From assembly GCF_900142935.1 (NCBI RefSeq), contig NZ_FSRS01000001.1, positions 444,001 through 508,000 of the forward strand: DNA of 64,000 nt, given 5' to 3'. A program made the position numbers and the translations under genes. Shown here piece by piece: positions 1 through 9,503 of the stretch (position 1 is its first letter; the number at the start of each line of letters is the position of its first letter). Source of the stretch: Rhodovulum sp. ES.010. Lineage in GTDB: Bacteria > Pseudomonadota > Alphaproteobacteria > Rhodobacterales > Rhodobacteraceae. The notes under the pieces were generated by a model, which saw only the letters and a program-made list of their open reading frames with translations, did not search any database and was not told the DNA's origin.

Positions 1-2
1 TT

Positions 3-695
3 TCGGTCGACAACTCGGCCGCGGTCGGTGCGCTCAGTTCCGAGGCCATCAGCGAGGACGACGTGGCCGCGGGCCACTATGACGGGGCCCACCTGCGTAT
101 CTGGCTGGTGAACTGGACGGACGTCGCCCAGCGCGTGGCGCTCTTCGACGGATCGCTGGATGAGATTACCCGCTCGGCCGGGGCATTCGAGGCGGAACTG
201 CGAGGACAGGCCGAGGTGCTGAACCAGCCCCAGGGCCGCGTTTACCAGGCACCCTGTGGTGCGGTTCTTGGCGATGCCGCCTGCGGCTTCGATACTTCCC
301 AGCCGGGGTTTTCCGCCGATCTTGTGCCGGATGCGGTGGAAAGCCGGCGCATCTTCCGGTTCGAGGAGTTGGCCGGATTGCAGACCCGCTGGTTCGAACA
401 TGGCCGTCTCGAGGTGTTGTCGGGGCCGGCGGCTGGTCTCTCGGGCACGATCAAGTCCGACCGCGAAGAGAACGGGGTCCGCATCGTCGAGCTCTGGTCT
501 TCTATCCGCGGGCCGTTGTCTGCCGGCGATACGGTGCGGCTGGTCGCGGGGTGCGATCGCCGCCCCGACACCTGCCGCTGGAAGTTCAACAACTTCGAGA
601 ATTTCCGCGGCTTTCCCCACATTCCGGGCGAGGACTGGCTGATGACCTATCCGACGAGTTCGGGAGTGAATGACGGCGGGAGCCTGAAATCATGA
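3..695 (+). CDS. GTA tail-region protein gp13 (DUF2163 family), 5' end outside window
   Basis: The reading frame is already open at the first bases of the window, so the true start lies upstream; only the C-terminal 230 or so codons are seen. The protein matches the DUF2163 / phage conserved protein placed just before the NlpC/P60 peptidase and the giant tail protein in Rhodobacterales gene transfer agent clusters (gp13 of RcGTA). A Cys-containing block (PCGAVLGDAACGF) and a second Cys pair near the C-terminus (AGCDRRPDTCRWKF, then NNFENFRGFPHIPGED) are typical of this family and probably bind iron-sulfur or metal; that role is inference. The stop overlaps the ATG of the next gene (ATGA), so the two are translationally coupled. 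Family identity is fairly certain from motif and order. Confidence 0.85.
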   Translation, partial: SVDNSAAVGALSSEAISEDDVAAGHYDGAHLRIWLVNWTDVAQRVALFDGSLDEITRSAGAFEAELRGQAEVLNQPQGRVYQAPCGAVLGDAACGFDTSQPGFSADLVPDAVESRRIFRFEELAGLQTRWFEHGRLEVLSGPAAGLSGTIKSDREENGVRIVELWSSIRGPLSAGDTVRLVAGCDRRPDTCRWKFNNFENFRGFPHIPGEDWLMTYPTSSGVNDGGSLKS

Positions 696-1135
696 GTGCG
701 ATTGGAAACCGGGTGGCCATGGAGGCGCGGCTGTGGATCGGCACGCCCTATCGCCACCAGGGCTCGCGCATCGGCGCGGGGGCGGATTGCCTTGGGCTGT
801 TACGCGGGGTCTGGCGGGCTCTCTACGGCACGGAACCCGAGGCGGTCCCGCCCTATACGCCGGACTGGTCTGAGCCACAGGGCGAGGAAACACTCTGGGA
901 GGCGGCCCAGCGCCACCTCGTCGACAAGCCCGTGGGGAACGCCGCGCCCGGTGACGTGATCCTCTTTCGCCTTCGCGATACGGGCGTGGCCAAGCATCTT
1001 GGCGTGCAGGGGCGTGCGGGCGCGCAGGCAAGCTTCATTCACGCCTACCAAGGCCACGGTGTGGTCGAGAGCCCGCTTTCAGCCCCTTGGGCGCGGCGCA
1101 TCGTGGCGCGCTTCGAATTTCCCGAAAGGACGTAA
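692..1135 (+). CDS. GTA gp14, NlpC/P60-type cell wall peptidase
   Basis: A 147-residue NlpC/P60 cysteine peptidase of the GTA tail. The catalytic Cys is in GADCLG (about residue 33) and His candidates are in KHLGV (residue 102) and FIHAY (residue 117), the order expected for the Cys-His dyad. In RcGTA the equivalent protein is thought to cut peptidoglycan so that the particle can deliver DNA. The ATG overlaps the previous stop by four bases and the next gene begins three bases after the stop, so this is one operon. Length is normal for the family and no key residue is missing. Confidence 0.9.
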   Translation: MSAIGNRVAMEARLWIGTPYRHQGSRIGAGADCLGLLRGVWRALYGTEPEAVPPYTPDWSEPQGEETLWEAAQRHLVDKPVGNAAPGDVILFRLRDTGVAKHLGVQGRAGAQASFIHAYQGHGVVESPLSAPWARRIVARFEFPERT

Positions 1136-1138
1136 GGC

Positions 1139-4100
1139 ATGGCGACAATCGTTTTGTCGGCGGCTGGCGCGGCCGCGGGCTCGGCACTCGGTGGCTCCGT
1201 GCTCGGCTTGTCGAGTGCGGTGATAGGTAGGGCCGTCGGCGCGACCATCGGCCGGGTGATCGACCAGCAGCTTCTGGGCACCGGCTCGCAGGCCATCGAG
1301 ACCGGCCGGGTCGACCGTTTCCGGCTGTCGGGCGCGAGCGAAGGCATGCCCTTGATCCGGCTCTGGGGGAGGTCGCGCCTGTCAGGGCAGGTCATCTGGG
1401 CCTCACGCTTCCGCGAGCAGGTTACGACATCGGGCGGCGGCAAGGGGGCGCCCTCAAAACCCAAGACGCGCGACTACAGCTATACGGTCAGCCTGGCCAT
1501 TGCACTCTGCGAGGGTGAGGTTGCGCGGGTGGGGCGCATCTGGGCCGACGGGACCGAGATTGCACCCGACGAACTGAACATGAGGGTCTATCGCGGCAGC
1601 GAGGACCAGTTGCCCGATCCGTTGATCGAAGCGATCGAGGGCGCAGGACAGGCGCCGGCATATCGGGGTGTGTCATACGTGGTGATTGAGGACCTCGATC
1701 TCGGCCGCTTCGGCAACCGCGTGCCGCAATTCTCGTTCGAGGTGGTGCGCGCGGCAAAGGGCGAGACCGAGGACCTTGCTCATCTTGTGCGGGGGGTCGC
1801 GCTGATCCCAGGCACCGGGGAGTATTCGCTCGCCACGACGCCGGTGCATTTCGAGGACGCGCCCGGCGTGGCCCGGTCTGCCAACGTGAACAGCCCCAGC
1901 GGTCGGACCGACTTCGCCTCCTCGCTTGAAACCCTGCGCGGCGAGTTGCCGAACGTGCGCTCCGTGTCATTGGTGGTCAGTTGGTTCTCGGGCGACTTGC
2001 GTTTGGGCGAGGCCCAGGTTGCTCCGAAGGTCGAGCAGGGCACGCATGAAGGCAAGCCGATGCGTTGGCGCGTAGCGGGGCTGTCGAGGTCCGATGCAGA
2101 GGTCGTTCCCCGCATCGATGGGCGTGCGATCTATGGTGGCACGCCGGCCGATCAAAGCGTGATCGAGGCCATCGAAGCGCTGCGAAACGGCGGGCAGGGG
2201 GCGGTGTTCTACCCGTTTATCCTGATGGACCAGTTGTCCGAAAACGTGCTGACCGACCCCTACACGGGAGAGGTGGGCCAGCCGCACCTGCCCTGGCGTG
2301 GCCGGATGACGCTGTCGCACGCGCCGGGACATCCCCTGTCGCCCGATCGCACCGAGACCGCTGCAAACGAGGTCGCTGCGTTCTTCGGCACGGCGCATCC
2401 CGACGATTTCACCTTCGATGGGGAGACCGTGCGCTTCACCGGAATCGACGGGTGGAGCTATCGCCGCTTCATTCTGCACTACGCGCATCTTTGCGCCGCG
2501 GCCGGTGGCGTGGAGGCGTTCTGCATCGGGTCGGAACTGCGTGGAATCACCACAATACGGGGTCTCGGCAACACATTTCCGGCAGTCGAGGCGCTGCGCG
2601 CTCTGGCGGCCGATATACGTAGCGTGCTGCCGGATTCGAAGATCGGCTACGCCGCGGACTGGAGCGAGTATTTCGGCTATCACCCCTCCGACGCACCGGG
2701 CGACGTTTTCTTCCATCTCGATCCGCTTTGGGCCGACCCCAACATCGATTTCGTCGGCATCGACAATTACATGCCGCTGTCGGATTGGCGCGAGGGCGAG
2801 GCGCATGCGGATGCCGACTGGGGCGCGATCCATGCTCTGGACTATCTCAAGGCAAATATCGAGGGCGGCGAGGGCTTCGACTGGTAATACCCCCGTCCGC
2901 AGGCCCGCGACGCGCAGAGCCGCGTGCCGATCACAGACGGCGCCCATGGCGAGCCTTGGGTATGGCGCTACAAGGACATCCGCAACTGGTGGACCAATCC
3001 GCACCATGACCGCGTGGACGGCCTGCGCCTGGAAAGTCCGACCCCCTGGATGCCGCGGTCCAAGCCGATCTGGTTCACCGAGTTCGGCTGCGCGGCGGTC
3101 GACAAGGGAACCAATGCTCCGAACCTGTTCAGCGACCCGAAATCGTCCGAGACCGCCTTGCCTCCTTACTCCACCGGCGGGCGCGACGACCTGATCCAAC
3201 GGCAGTACCTGCGGGCGATGCTGACCTATTGGGCCGCCCCCGGTAACAACCCGGTTTCGGATGTTTATGGCGGTCCGATGGTCGACCTGTCGCGCGCCCA
3301 TGCCTGGGCCTGGGACGCACGACCCTTTCCGAGCTTTCCTGGGAACCGGGAACTCTGGGCCGATGGCGATAATTATGACTGCGGGCATTGGTTGAATGGA
3401 CGCGCTTCGGCGCAGGCACTGGATGCTGTAGTTCGTGACATCTGTCTTGCGTCAGGTGTCGCCGATCCCGACGTAAGGGGGCTGTACGGCTTGGTGCGCG
3501 GCTATGCGGTCAGCGAGATCGATGGTGCGCGCGCCGCCCTTCAGCCGCTGATGCTTGCCTATGGCGCGGAGGCGGCCGAGCGGGAGGGGCGACTGGTCTT
3601 CTTCAATCGAGATGGTCGTCCTCGGACCGAGATCCATCCCGGCGATATCGCCGTGGGGGATGGCAAGGGCGGCGATATCGAACTGATCCGCAGCCCCGAG
3701 GCAGAAACGGCCGGCCGGGTGCGTCTGAGCTTCGTGGAATCGGATGGCGCCTACGAGACGCGCGCCGCCGAGGCAATCCTGCCCGACGAGGAAAGCCGTA
3801 CGGTCTCGGCGAGCGAACTGCCGCTGGTGCTGACGGGCGGCGAGGGGCAGGCCGTTGTCGAGCGCTGGCTGGCCGAGGCAGGGGTCGCTCGCGACCGCGC
3901 TCGGCTGTCGCTCCCGCCCTCGACGCTGGGGCTCGGCGCAGGCGACGTCCTGCGCCTGCCCGACGGGGATTTCCGCATTGACCGGGTCCACCTAGCCGGC
4001 CTGCGCGAGATCGAGGCGGTACGGGTGGAGCGCGGGATTTATCCGCCGCCGAATCGCGATGCGGCGCCTGTGCCCCAACCCGCCTTCGTCGCGCCGGTGC

Positions 4101-5035
4101 CGGTGCATGCGGAATTCCTCGACCTGCCGTTGTTGACCGGCGAAGAGGTGCCGCACGCCCCTCATCTTGCGATCTCGGCCAAGCCCTGGCCCGGAAGCGT
4201 GGCCGTCTATTCCGCCGTCAGTGACGCTGGCTACGCGATGAACACGCTGATCGGACAGGCCGCGGTGATCGGCGTGACCGAAAACCCGCTCGCCGCCGCC
4301 GAACCCGCCCGTTGGGATCGCGGCCCTGCCCTGCGGGTCAGGCTGTCGGATGGGGCGCTCTCTTCGGTGGGGGAGGCCGAGTTGCTTGCCGGTGCCAATG
4401 CGGCAGCCATCGGGGACGGCAGCGCGGCCAACTGGGAGGTCTTCCAATTCGCCGAGGCCGAACTGGTCGCGCCGCTCACCTATGACCTGCGGTTGCGGGT
4501 GCGGGGGCAGGCGGGCACCGACGGCACAATGCCCGTGCTCTGGCCCGAGGGCAGCCGTTTCGTGCTGCTTGACGGGCGGGTCGGGCAGATTCGCTTGTCG
4601 CTTGCCGCGCGGGGACTCGACCGCCACTACCGCATCGGGCCGGGCTCGCGGCCCTACGACGACGCCTCGTATACGCACAGGGTGGCTGGGTTCGATGGGG
4701 TCGGCCTTAGACCCTACGCGCCCGGACACCTGCGCGCGCGCCGGGACGGCGCGGGCGGGCTGACCGTCACCTGGATCCGCCGCACCCGGATTGACGGCGA
4801 CAGCTGGACCTCGGTTGAAGTTCCGCTGGGCGAAGAGCGGGAGGCCTATCACCTGCGTGTCCTCGGTGCGGGCGATGCGGTGCTGCGGGAGGCCCAGATG
4901 GAGGCGCCTTGCTGGACATACACCGCGTCGATGCGAGCGGCGGACGGGGCGACGGGCCCCGTCGCGCTCGAGGTGGCGCAACTGTCCGACCAGTTCGGAC
5001 CCGGACCCTATCGGAGGATCGATATCGATGAGTGA
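1139..5035 (+). pseudogene. GTA gp15 tail/host-recognition protein, interrupted by an in-frame stop
   Basis: A single 1299-codon frame encodes the large GTA baseplate/host-specificity protein: an N-terminal Gly/Ala-rich segment, a GTA TIM-barrel-like domain (about residues 400-750) and the phage tail protein domain, ending in beta-rich modules. Codon 583 (bases 2885-2887) is TAA. It directly follows GAC TGG and is followed by TAC CCC in the same frame, where relatives carry a Tyr-Tyr-Pro stretch; a TAC or TAT to TAA change explains it. The frame then runs on unbroken to 5035. As written, only a 582-residue N-terminal fragment would be made; a GTG at 2924 could restart the C-terminal 703 codons but has no good Shine-Dalgarno. 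Either a real nonsense mutation that disables the particle, or a base-call error. Confidence 0.85.
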
Positions 5036-5747
5036 CACCGCGAACCTGTCCCTGCCGCTGGTGCAGGCCGCCCAGGCACAGAAACACGTGACCGTGAACG
5101 AGGCGCTGGTCCGGCTCGACGCGCTGGTCCAGCTCAGGCTTGAAAGCGTGAGCCTGTCCGTACCACCGCTTGGGGCCCCGGACGGGCTGGCCTTCGGCGT
5201 GGCCGCCGGGGCGTCCGGTGACTGGACGGGGCGTACGGGACGTATCGCGATCGCCGATAATGGGGGCTGGCTCTTCGCCACGCCGCAGGACGGCTGGCGG
5301 GCCTGGGTCGCCGACCGGGGCGCGGAAATGCGCCATGACGGCAGCGGTTGGCGGCCTGTGCCGCACGTGGGGGCGATCTCGCCTTCCGGGGCGGTCTTCG
5401 CGCCCCGGGTGTTGGAATTCGAGCATGTTATCCTGCCGGGCGGCGCGCAGCCGACGGCGGAGATGATTCCGTCCCACGCCATGCTTTTCGGTGTGACCGC
5501 GCGGGTCGTCGACCCGATCACCGGCACGCTTTCGGCCTGGAGCCTCGGCATCGAGGGCGCTGAAAACCGCTTCGGCGCCGGCCTGGGCCTGGACCTCAAC
5601 TCCTATGCGCATGGCGTGCTTGGCAGCCCGATGACCTATTACGGGCCAACGCCTCTTACCCTGACCCCCGAAGGGGGCACGTTCACGGTCGGCACCGTGC
5701 GGCTCGCGCTGCACTACGCCGAACTCGGCTTACCGGGCACGGTCTGA
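5028..5747 (+). CDS. DUF2793 domain protein of the GTA tail region
   Basis: 239 residues beginning MSDTANLSLPLVQAAQAQK, the hallmark N-terminus of DUF2793 proteins (AQKHVTVNEAL motif at about residues 17-27). The ATG at 5028 overlaps the end of gp15 by eight bases and is preceded by GGAGGAT, which fixes the start; the frame is open further upstream but only as a shadow inside gp15. In Rhodobacterales this gene follows gp15 and is counted as an extra GTA gene, possibly a fibre or head-spike component; that role is inferred from position. No signal peptide or membrane segment is seen. The C-terminal half carries a beta-rich repeat (WSLGIEGAENRFGAGLGLD) like carbohydrate-binding phage fibre tips. 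Confidence 0.85.
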   Translation: MSDTANLSLPLVQAAQAQKHVTVNEALVRLDALVQLRLESVSLSVPPLGAPDGLAFGVAAGASGDWTGRTGRIAIADNGGWLFATPQDGWRAWVADRGAEMRHDGSGWRPVPHVGAISPSGAVFAPRVLEFEHVILPGGAQPTAEMIPSHAMLFGVTARVVDPITGTLSAWSLGIEGAENRFGAGLGLDLNSYAHGVLGSPMTYYGPTPLTLTPEGGTFTVGTVRLALHYAELGLPGTV

Positions 5748-5751
5748 GCCG

Positions 5752-6060
5752 ATGCGCCCGGTTCTGCATGGCGACGCCGTGTGCGCCGCGCGCGCGCTTC
5801 ATGCGCGTCCGCCCGCCGAACGCCCATTCGCGCTGGCGCGGCTGATGGCCCGCGCCGAGGCGGCCGATGCCTATCGTAAGCGGTTTGGCCGGGCGCATCC
5901 GGCTTGGGGGAACGGCTCGCTGATGGCGCTTGCGGCGCGCGAGGATTTGCCGCCGGAGCCGCCGTTGGACGATCCCGACTACTGCCGCTGCCTGGCCCGC
6001 GTCTTTGCCGCCATCGCGGAGTGGCGCGAGGTCAAGGCCCGGCTCAGCGGGCGCAATTGA
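5752..6060 (+). CDS. small conserved protein downstream of GTA cluster
   Basis: 102 residues, starting five bases after the DUF2793 stop, so it belongs to the same transcript. Helix-rich, Ala/Arg-rich and without signal peptide or membrane segment; a conserved-looking block ERPFALARLMARAE is followed by AHPAWGNGSLMALA. Proteins like this sit at the end of GTA clusters in Rhodobacterales and have no known function. Codon use matches its neighbours. Its last 17 bases overlap the 3' end of the convergent DksA-like gene. Existence is likely; function unknown. Confidence 0.75.
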   Translation: MRPVLHGDAVCAARALHARPPAERPFALARLMARAEAADAYRKRFGRAHPAWGNGSLMALAAREDLPPEPPLDDPDYCRCLARVFAAIAEWREVKARLSGRN

Positions 6061-6379
6061 TGCAGGTCGGTGCCGTGGGGTCGAGATCTAGCCGGCGCGC
6101 CCCGATCCCTTCCCCGCACTCCGTGCAATAGCCGAACTCCCCGTTCTCGATCCGAGCGAGTGCCGCTTTGATGCGCCGCTCTGCGCCGGCGCGGCGGCCC
6201 TGCTGCGCCTTGGCCATCGCCTGCTGTTGTAGAGCATCCATCCGGCTGAGCCGGCCGACCGACTGCTGGTCGAGTTCGACAGTCCGCGTTCCCTCGTTCC
6301 CCAGCGCCGCGTCAGTCTCGAGTTCGGCCAGTATCGCCTCGAGCCTTTCACTGTAGCGGGCGACTTGTTGTGCGTCCAT
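6044..6379 (-). CDS. DksA/TraR-family C4 zinc-finger protein
   Basis: 111 residues. An N-terminal coiled coil (MDAQQVARYSERLEAILAE onward to about residue 75) is followed by a complete four-cysteine zinc finger, CTECG then CINC, at the C-terminus. This is the layout of DksA-like RNA polymerase secondary-channel proteins, here at the short end of the family. The frame extends far upstream without stop, but the ATG at 6379 begins the conserved region and the upstream part is antisense to cysE. It is convergent with the end of the GTA cluster and divergent from cysE. A second DksA/TraR-type protein is encoded at 50123-50440. Confidence 0.88.
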   Translation of the reverse strand: MDAQQVARYSERLEAILAELETDAALGNEGTRTVELDQQSVGRLSRMDALQQQAMAKAQQGRRAGAERRIKAALARIENGEFGYCTECGEGIGARRLDLDPTAPTCINCAR

Positions 6380-6400
6380 TGTCACATCCCCGCGCGCGGC

Positions 6401-6426
6401 TCCTGGCGGACTTGGTCTTGCCAGGA
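6401..6426. promoter_or_regulatory. inverted repeat in the dksA-like/cysE divergent region
   Basis: TCCTGGC and GCCAGGA form a perfect 7-bp inverted repeat with a 12-base spacer in the 87-bp gap between the divergent DksA-like gene and cysE. It could be an operator or simply an mRNA hairpin. No known consensus was recognised. Confidence 0.3.
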
Positions 6427-6466
6427 TATCTGGTGTAGCCTTGTGCTGCAACGAAAGGGAACGCGC

Positions 6467-7282
6467 ATGGCCGAGACGAAACCGCGCCTGACCGAACTGG
6501 ATCCGGTCTGGAAACGCATTTGCGAAGAGGCCGAAGAGGCTGTGGCGGACGAGCCGCTGCTTGGCGGCTTGATGCATTCCAGCCTTCTCCACCATGGGGG
6601 GCTCGACGACGCGCTGGCCTATCGCTTCGCTCTGAAACTCTCCAACGGCGAGATGTCCGAGCAACTCTTGCGAGAGATTGCGGATGCCGCCTACGCCGCC
6701 GATCCGGCGCTGGGCAAGGCCGCGCGGGCCGACCTGGTGGCGGTCCACGACCGCGATCCGGCATGCCATCGCTACATCCAGCCGATCCTGTTCTTCAAGG
6801 GCTATCAGGCGCTTCAGGCGTATCGTGTGGGCCACTGGCTGTGGCAGCAGGGGCGCCGCGACATGGCCTATTTCGTGCAGATGCGCGTGTCCGAGATGTT
6901 CGGCGTCGACATCCACCCGGCCGCCCGCATGGGCCGGGGGCTCATGATCGATCATGCCCATTCCATCGTGATCGGCGAGACGGCGGTCGTCGGCGACAAC
7001 GTGTCGATGCTGCACTCGGTGACACTGGGCGGCACCGGTAAGGAAGAACAGGACCGCCACCCCAAGATCGGCGACGGCGTGCTGATCGGCGCGGGGGCCA
7101 AGGTGCTGGGCAATATCCGCGTCGGCTGCTGCTCGCGTATTGCCGCGGGCTCGGTCGTGCTGCAGGACGTGCCCGAGAAGTCCACCGTTGCGGGCGTGCC
7201 CGCACGCATCGTCGGTGAGGCCGGATGCGAACAGCCCTCGGTGACGATGGACCACCGACTGAATGGCGGCAGCTCGGGCTGA
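6467..7282 (+). CDS. cysE: serine O-acetyltransferase
   Basis: 271 residues. Makes O-acetylserine from serine and acetyl-CoA, the first step of cysteine synthesis, in the cytoplasm. The N-terminal helical domain (about 1-140) is followed by a left-handed beta-helix of hexapeptide repeats. The catalytic Asp-His pair is visible in MIDHAHS (D162, H163) and a second active-site His in MLHSVTLGGTG (H183). The ATG at 6467 was chosen because AAAGGGA lies just upstream and relatives begin MAETKP; the frame stays open 34 codons further up but without similarity. Monocistronic in appearance, divergent from the DksA-like gene. Confidence 0.95.
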   Translation: MAETKPRLTELDPVWKRICEEAEEAVADEPLLGGLMHSSLLHHGGLDDALAYRFALKLSNGEMSEQLLREIADAAYAADPALGKAARADLVAVHDRDPACHRYIQPILFFKGYQALQAYRVGHWLWQQGRRDMAYFVQMRVSEMFGVDIHPAARMGRGLMIDHAHSIVIGETAVVGDNVSMLHSVTLGGTGKEEQDRHPKIGDGVLIGAGAKVLGNIRVGCCSRIAAGSVVLQDVPEKSTVAGVPARIVGEAGCEQPSVTMDHRLNGGSSG

Positions 7283-7309
7283 CTGCGCCTTGGGCACCGA
7301 TGCGTGACC

Positions 7310-7339
7310 GGCACGGGCGTGGCTTTCCTCCCCCGTGCC
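7310..7339 (+). terminator. possible hairpin terminator after cysE
   Basis: GGCACGGG and CCCGTGCC pair as an 8-bp stem around a 14-base loop, 28 bases after the cysE stop. There is no clear T-run behind it, so it is weak evidence only. Confidence 0.3.
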
Positions 7340-7528
7340 TCCCCCACGACCGGTTCGCCTCTGCGCGCCGATAGGGGTGCAATTGTGCATTCCGACCGCT
7401 CTGGTCGTCTCTTTTCCCTCGTCTTTGCCGTCTTGTCGCCGGTCGTCCTGAGATGTCCGTGCCGATCTGACCGCGCGATGTCCTGCGGGAAATCCCTCGC
7501 GTTGAGCCGAGCAGTCTGCTAGAATTTC

Positions 7529-7542
7529 GTTTAACGTTAAAC
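7529..7542. promoter_or_regulatory. perfect 14-bp palindrome upstream of pdhA
   Basis: GTTTAACGTTAAAC is a perfect, AT-rich palindrome 28 bases before the pdhA ATG in an otherwise GC-rich region. Its shape and place suit a dimeric repressor operator controlling the pdh genes. The cognate regulator is not in the window and was not identified. Confidence 0.5.
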
Positions 7543-7570
7543 TAGTTGCCGCGCAGGGAGGCGCTGCCTG

Positions 7571-8605
7571 ATGGCCACGCGAAGGACCCCCGCAAAAACG
7601 ACGTCGAAATCGGGTGATAAATCAAATAGTTCAAAGGAAGAGCTGCTGAAGTTCTACCGCGAGATGCTGCTCATCCGACGATTCGAGGAAAAGGCCGGGC
7701 AGCTTTACGGCATGGGGCTGATCGGAGGGTTCTGTCATCTCTATATTGGTCAGGAGGCGGTCGTCGTCGGGCTCGAGGCGGTTGCCGAAGAGGGCGACAA
7801 GCGCGTCACCTCCTACCGCGACCACGGCCACATGCTGGCCTGCGGCATGGACCCCAAGGGCGTGATGGCCGAGCTTACGGGCCGCGCCGGCGGCTATTCC
7901 AAGGGCAAGGGCGGCTCGATGCACATGTTCTCGAAGGAGCGCCATTTCTATGGCGGCCACGGGATCGTTGGCGCCCAGGTTCCCATCGGGGCCGGTCTCG
8001 CCTTCGCCGATCAGTATCTCGGCACCGGCCGCGTCACCTTCACCTATTTCGGCGACGGCGCGGCCAATCAGGGCCAAGTCTACGAAACCTACAACATGGC
8101 GGAACTCTGGGATCTGCCGGTGATCTTCGTGATCGAGAACAACCAGTACGCGATGGGCACGGCCGTCAAGCGGTCCACCAAGTCGCCCAATCTATGGGAG
8201 CGCGGCGCAGCCTATGGCATCCCGGGCGAGGAGGTCGACGGGATGGACGTGCTTGCGGTGAAGGCGGCCGGCGAGAAGGCGGTAGCCCACTGCCGCGCGG
8301 GCAAGGGGCCCTACATCCTTGAAATCATGACCTACCGCTATCGCGGCCACTCGATGTCGGACCCGGCCAAGTACCGCTCGCGCGAGGAGGTGCAGAAGAT
8401 CCGCGAAGAGCGCGACGCGATCGAGCATGTGCGCGAACTGATCCTGCAGGGCAAGCATGCCTCGGAAGACGAATTGAAGGCCATCGACAAGGAGATCAAG
8501 GGCATTGTCAACGAGGCGGCCGAGTTCGCCAAGGACAGCCCCGAGCCGGCGGTCGACGAGCTCTACACCGACATCTACGCAGACACCGCACCGCAGAACG
8601 TCTGA
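7571..8605 (+). CDS. pdhA: pyruvate dehydrogenase E1 component, alpha subunit
   Basis: 344 residues. With PdhB it decarboxylates pyruvate using thiamine diphosphate and passes the acetyl group to the E2 lipoyl domain. The TPP/Mg motif GDGAANQG is at residues 161-168 with the downstream NNQYAMGT, and the phosphorylation-loop block YRYRGHSMSDPAKYR is near residue 260. The first 20 residues are a Lys/Ser/Thr-rich tail common in alphaproteobacterial PdhA. GGGAGG precedes the ATG. A palindrome lies just upstream. Normally pdhB follows at once; here an extra, broken gene separates them. Confidence 0.96.
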   Translation: MATRRTPAKTTSKSGDKSNSSKEELLKFYREMLLIRRFEEKAGQLYGMGLIGGFCHLYIGQEAVVVGLEAVAEEGDKRVTSYRDHGHMLACGMDPKGVMAELTGRAGGYSKGKGGSMHMFSKERHFYGGHGIVGAQVPIGAGLAFADQYLGTGRVTFTYFGDGAANQGQVYETYNMAELWDLPVIFVIENNQYAMGTAVKRSTKSPNLWERGAAYGIPGEEVDGMDVLAVKAAGEKAVAHCRAGKGPYILEIMTYRYRGHSMSDPAKYRSREEVQKIREERDAIEHVRELILQGKHASEDELKAIDKEIKGIVNEAAEFAKDSPEPAVDELYTDIYADTAPQNV

Positions 8606-8662
8606 GGGAGGCTGTCGCATGGCGACCGACGCGATAGGGCCGCGAGGCCGAGGGGCGCGCCG

Positions 8663-9491
8663 ATGCCGACGATAATCTGCGACGAAAAGCGCTTCGTGTT
8701 CATGCACATCCCGCAGACGGCGGCAACGACAGTGGGCAGTCAGCTTCGATATCTGTTGCCGCACGATCCGGCGTTCGCGATTGGAACCGGGCATCATCCC
8801 CAACTCGGCGAATTCTGCAACGACCACCGGACCCTCCGGCAAATCGAGATCACCGATCCTGCGGCGCGCGACTGTATCCGGTGCTACGAGGCCGTGGCGG
8901 TGTGCCGCGAACCGGTTTCGCGCTTTCGGTCGGCGCTGGGCCAGTTGTGGCTCAACACGAAGGACGGCGCGCTTGCTGAACTCTCCCGCCCGGCGCTCGA
9001 GACCTTGGTGGACGAGGATATCTCTAATCTGGCGAACGCGCGGCTCGACACGCTCCTGATGATCTTTTTTTCGGCGTCGGCGCGACTACGTGTTCCTCGA
9101 TGGCGAGCAACTGGTGGATCAGGTGTTCGGCATGAACGAACTCGAGCGGTTGGCCGGGTTCCTCGCCGATCGCATCGGCGTGCATGTAGAGGTAGGCAAG
9201 TCGGATCGAAGCGCCGTCGATCAAGCTTGCAAACAGCACAAGCAGAAAAGCGTGTACGGTCCTTTGATCCCCATGCTGCGCCGCACGCCGCCGCCGTCCG
9301 TCATCCGCGTGCTCCGAAAGTCTGCGATGTCGAGGATCGACCAGAATGCCGCACGGTGCTTTTCTGCAGTCATCGAGGCGGGCGGGCGCCTAGCCTTTCT
9401 CAAGAACTACTACGCACCCGATTTCGAGCTCTTGGAACGCGCCAGATCCGCCCCGACCGGGGTGGAAGACGTTCCCCGGGCCGCATCCTAA
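8663..9491 (+). pseudogene. sulfotransferase-family gene broken by a one-base frameshift
   Basis: The first 136 codons carry a sulfotransferase-like start (FVFMHIPQTAATTVGSQL, a variant of the 5'-phosphosulfate loop with Gln for the usual Lys) and a 3'-phosphate-type block CREPVSRFRSA. At 9065-9071 there is a run of seven T. Reading it as six T joins the frame smoothly into FFRRRRDYVFLDGEQLVDQVFGM and on to a stop at 9491, giving about 275 residues, a normal size. As written the first frame instead runs into unrelated Arg-rich sequence. The gene lies between pdhA and pdhB. So it is either decayed, phase-variable at the T run, or a homopolymer error. The Lys-to-Gln change in the P-loop hints at loss of enzyme activity. 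Confidence 0.75.
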
Positions 9492-9503
9492 GGAGACCGA
9501 CGA

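Noticed and set aside
1967..3388. 473-codon minus-strand open frame inside gp15
   Set aside because: Shadow of a GC-rich gene; Arg/Gly/Pro-rich, no motifs, opposite a well supported tail gene.
2924..5035. separate 703-codon gene beginning at GTG 2924
   Set aside because: Same frame as the upstream part and lies mid-domain of gp15; best read as one gene broken by a stop.
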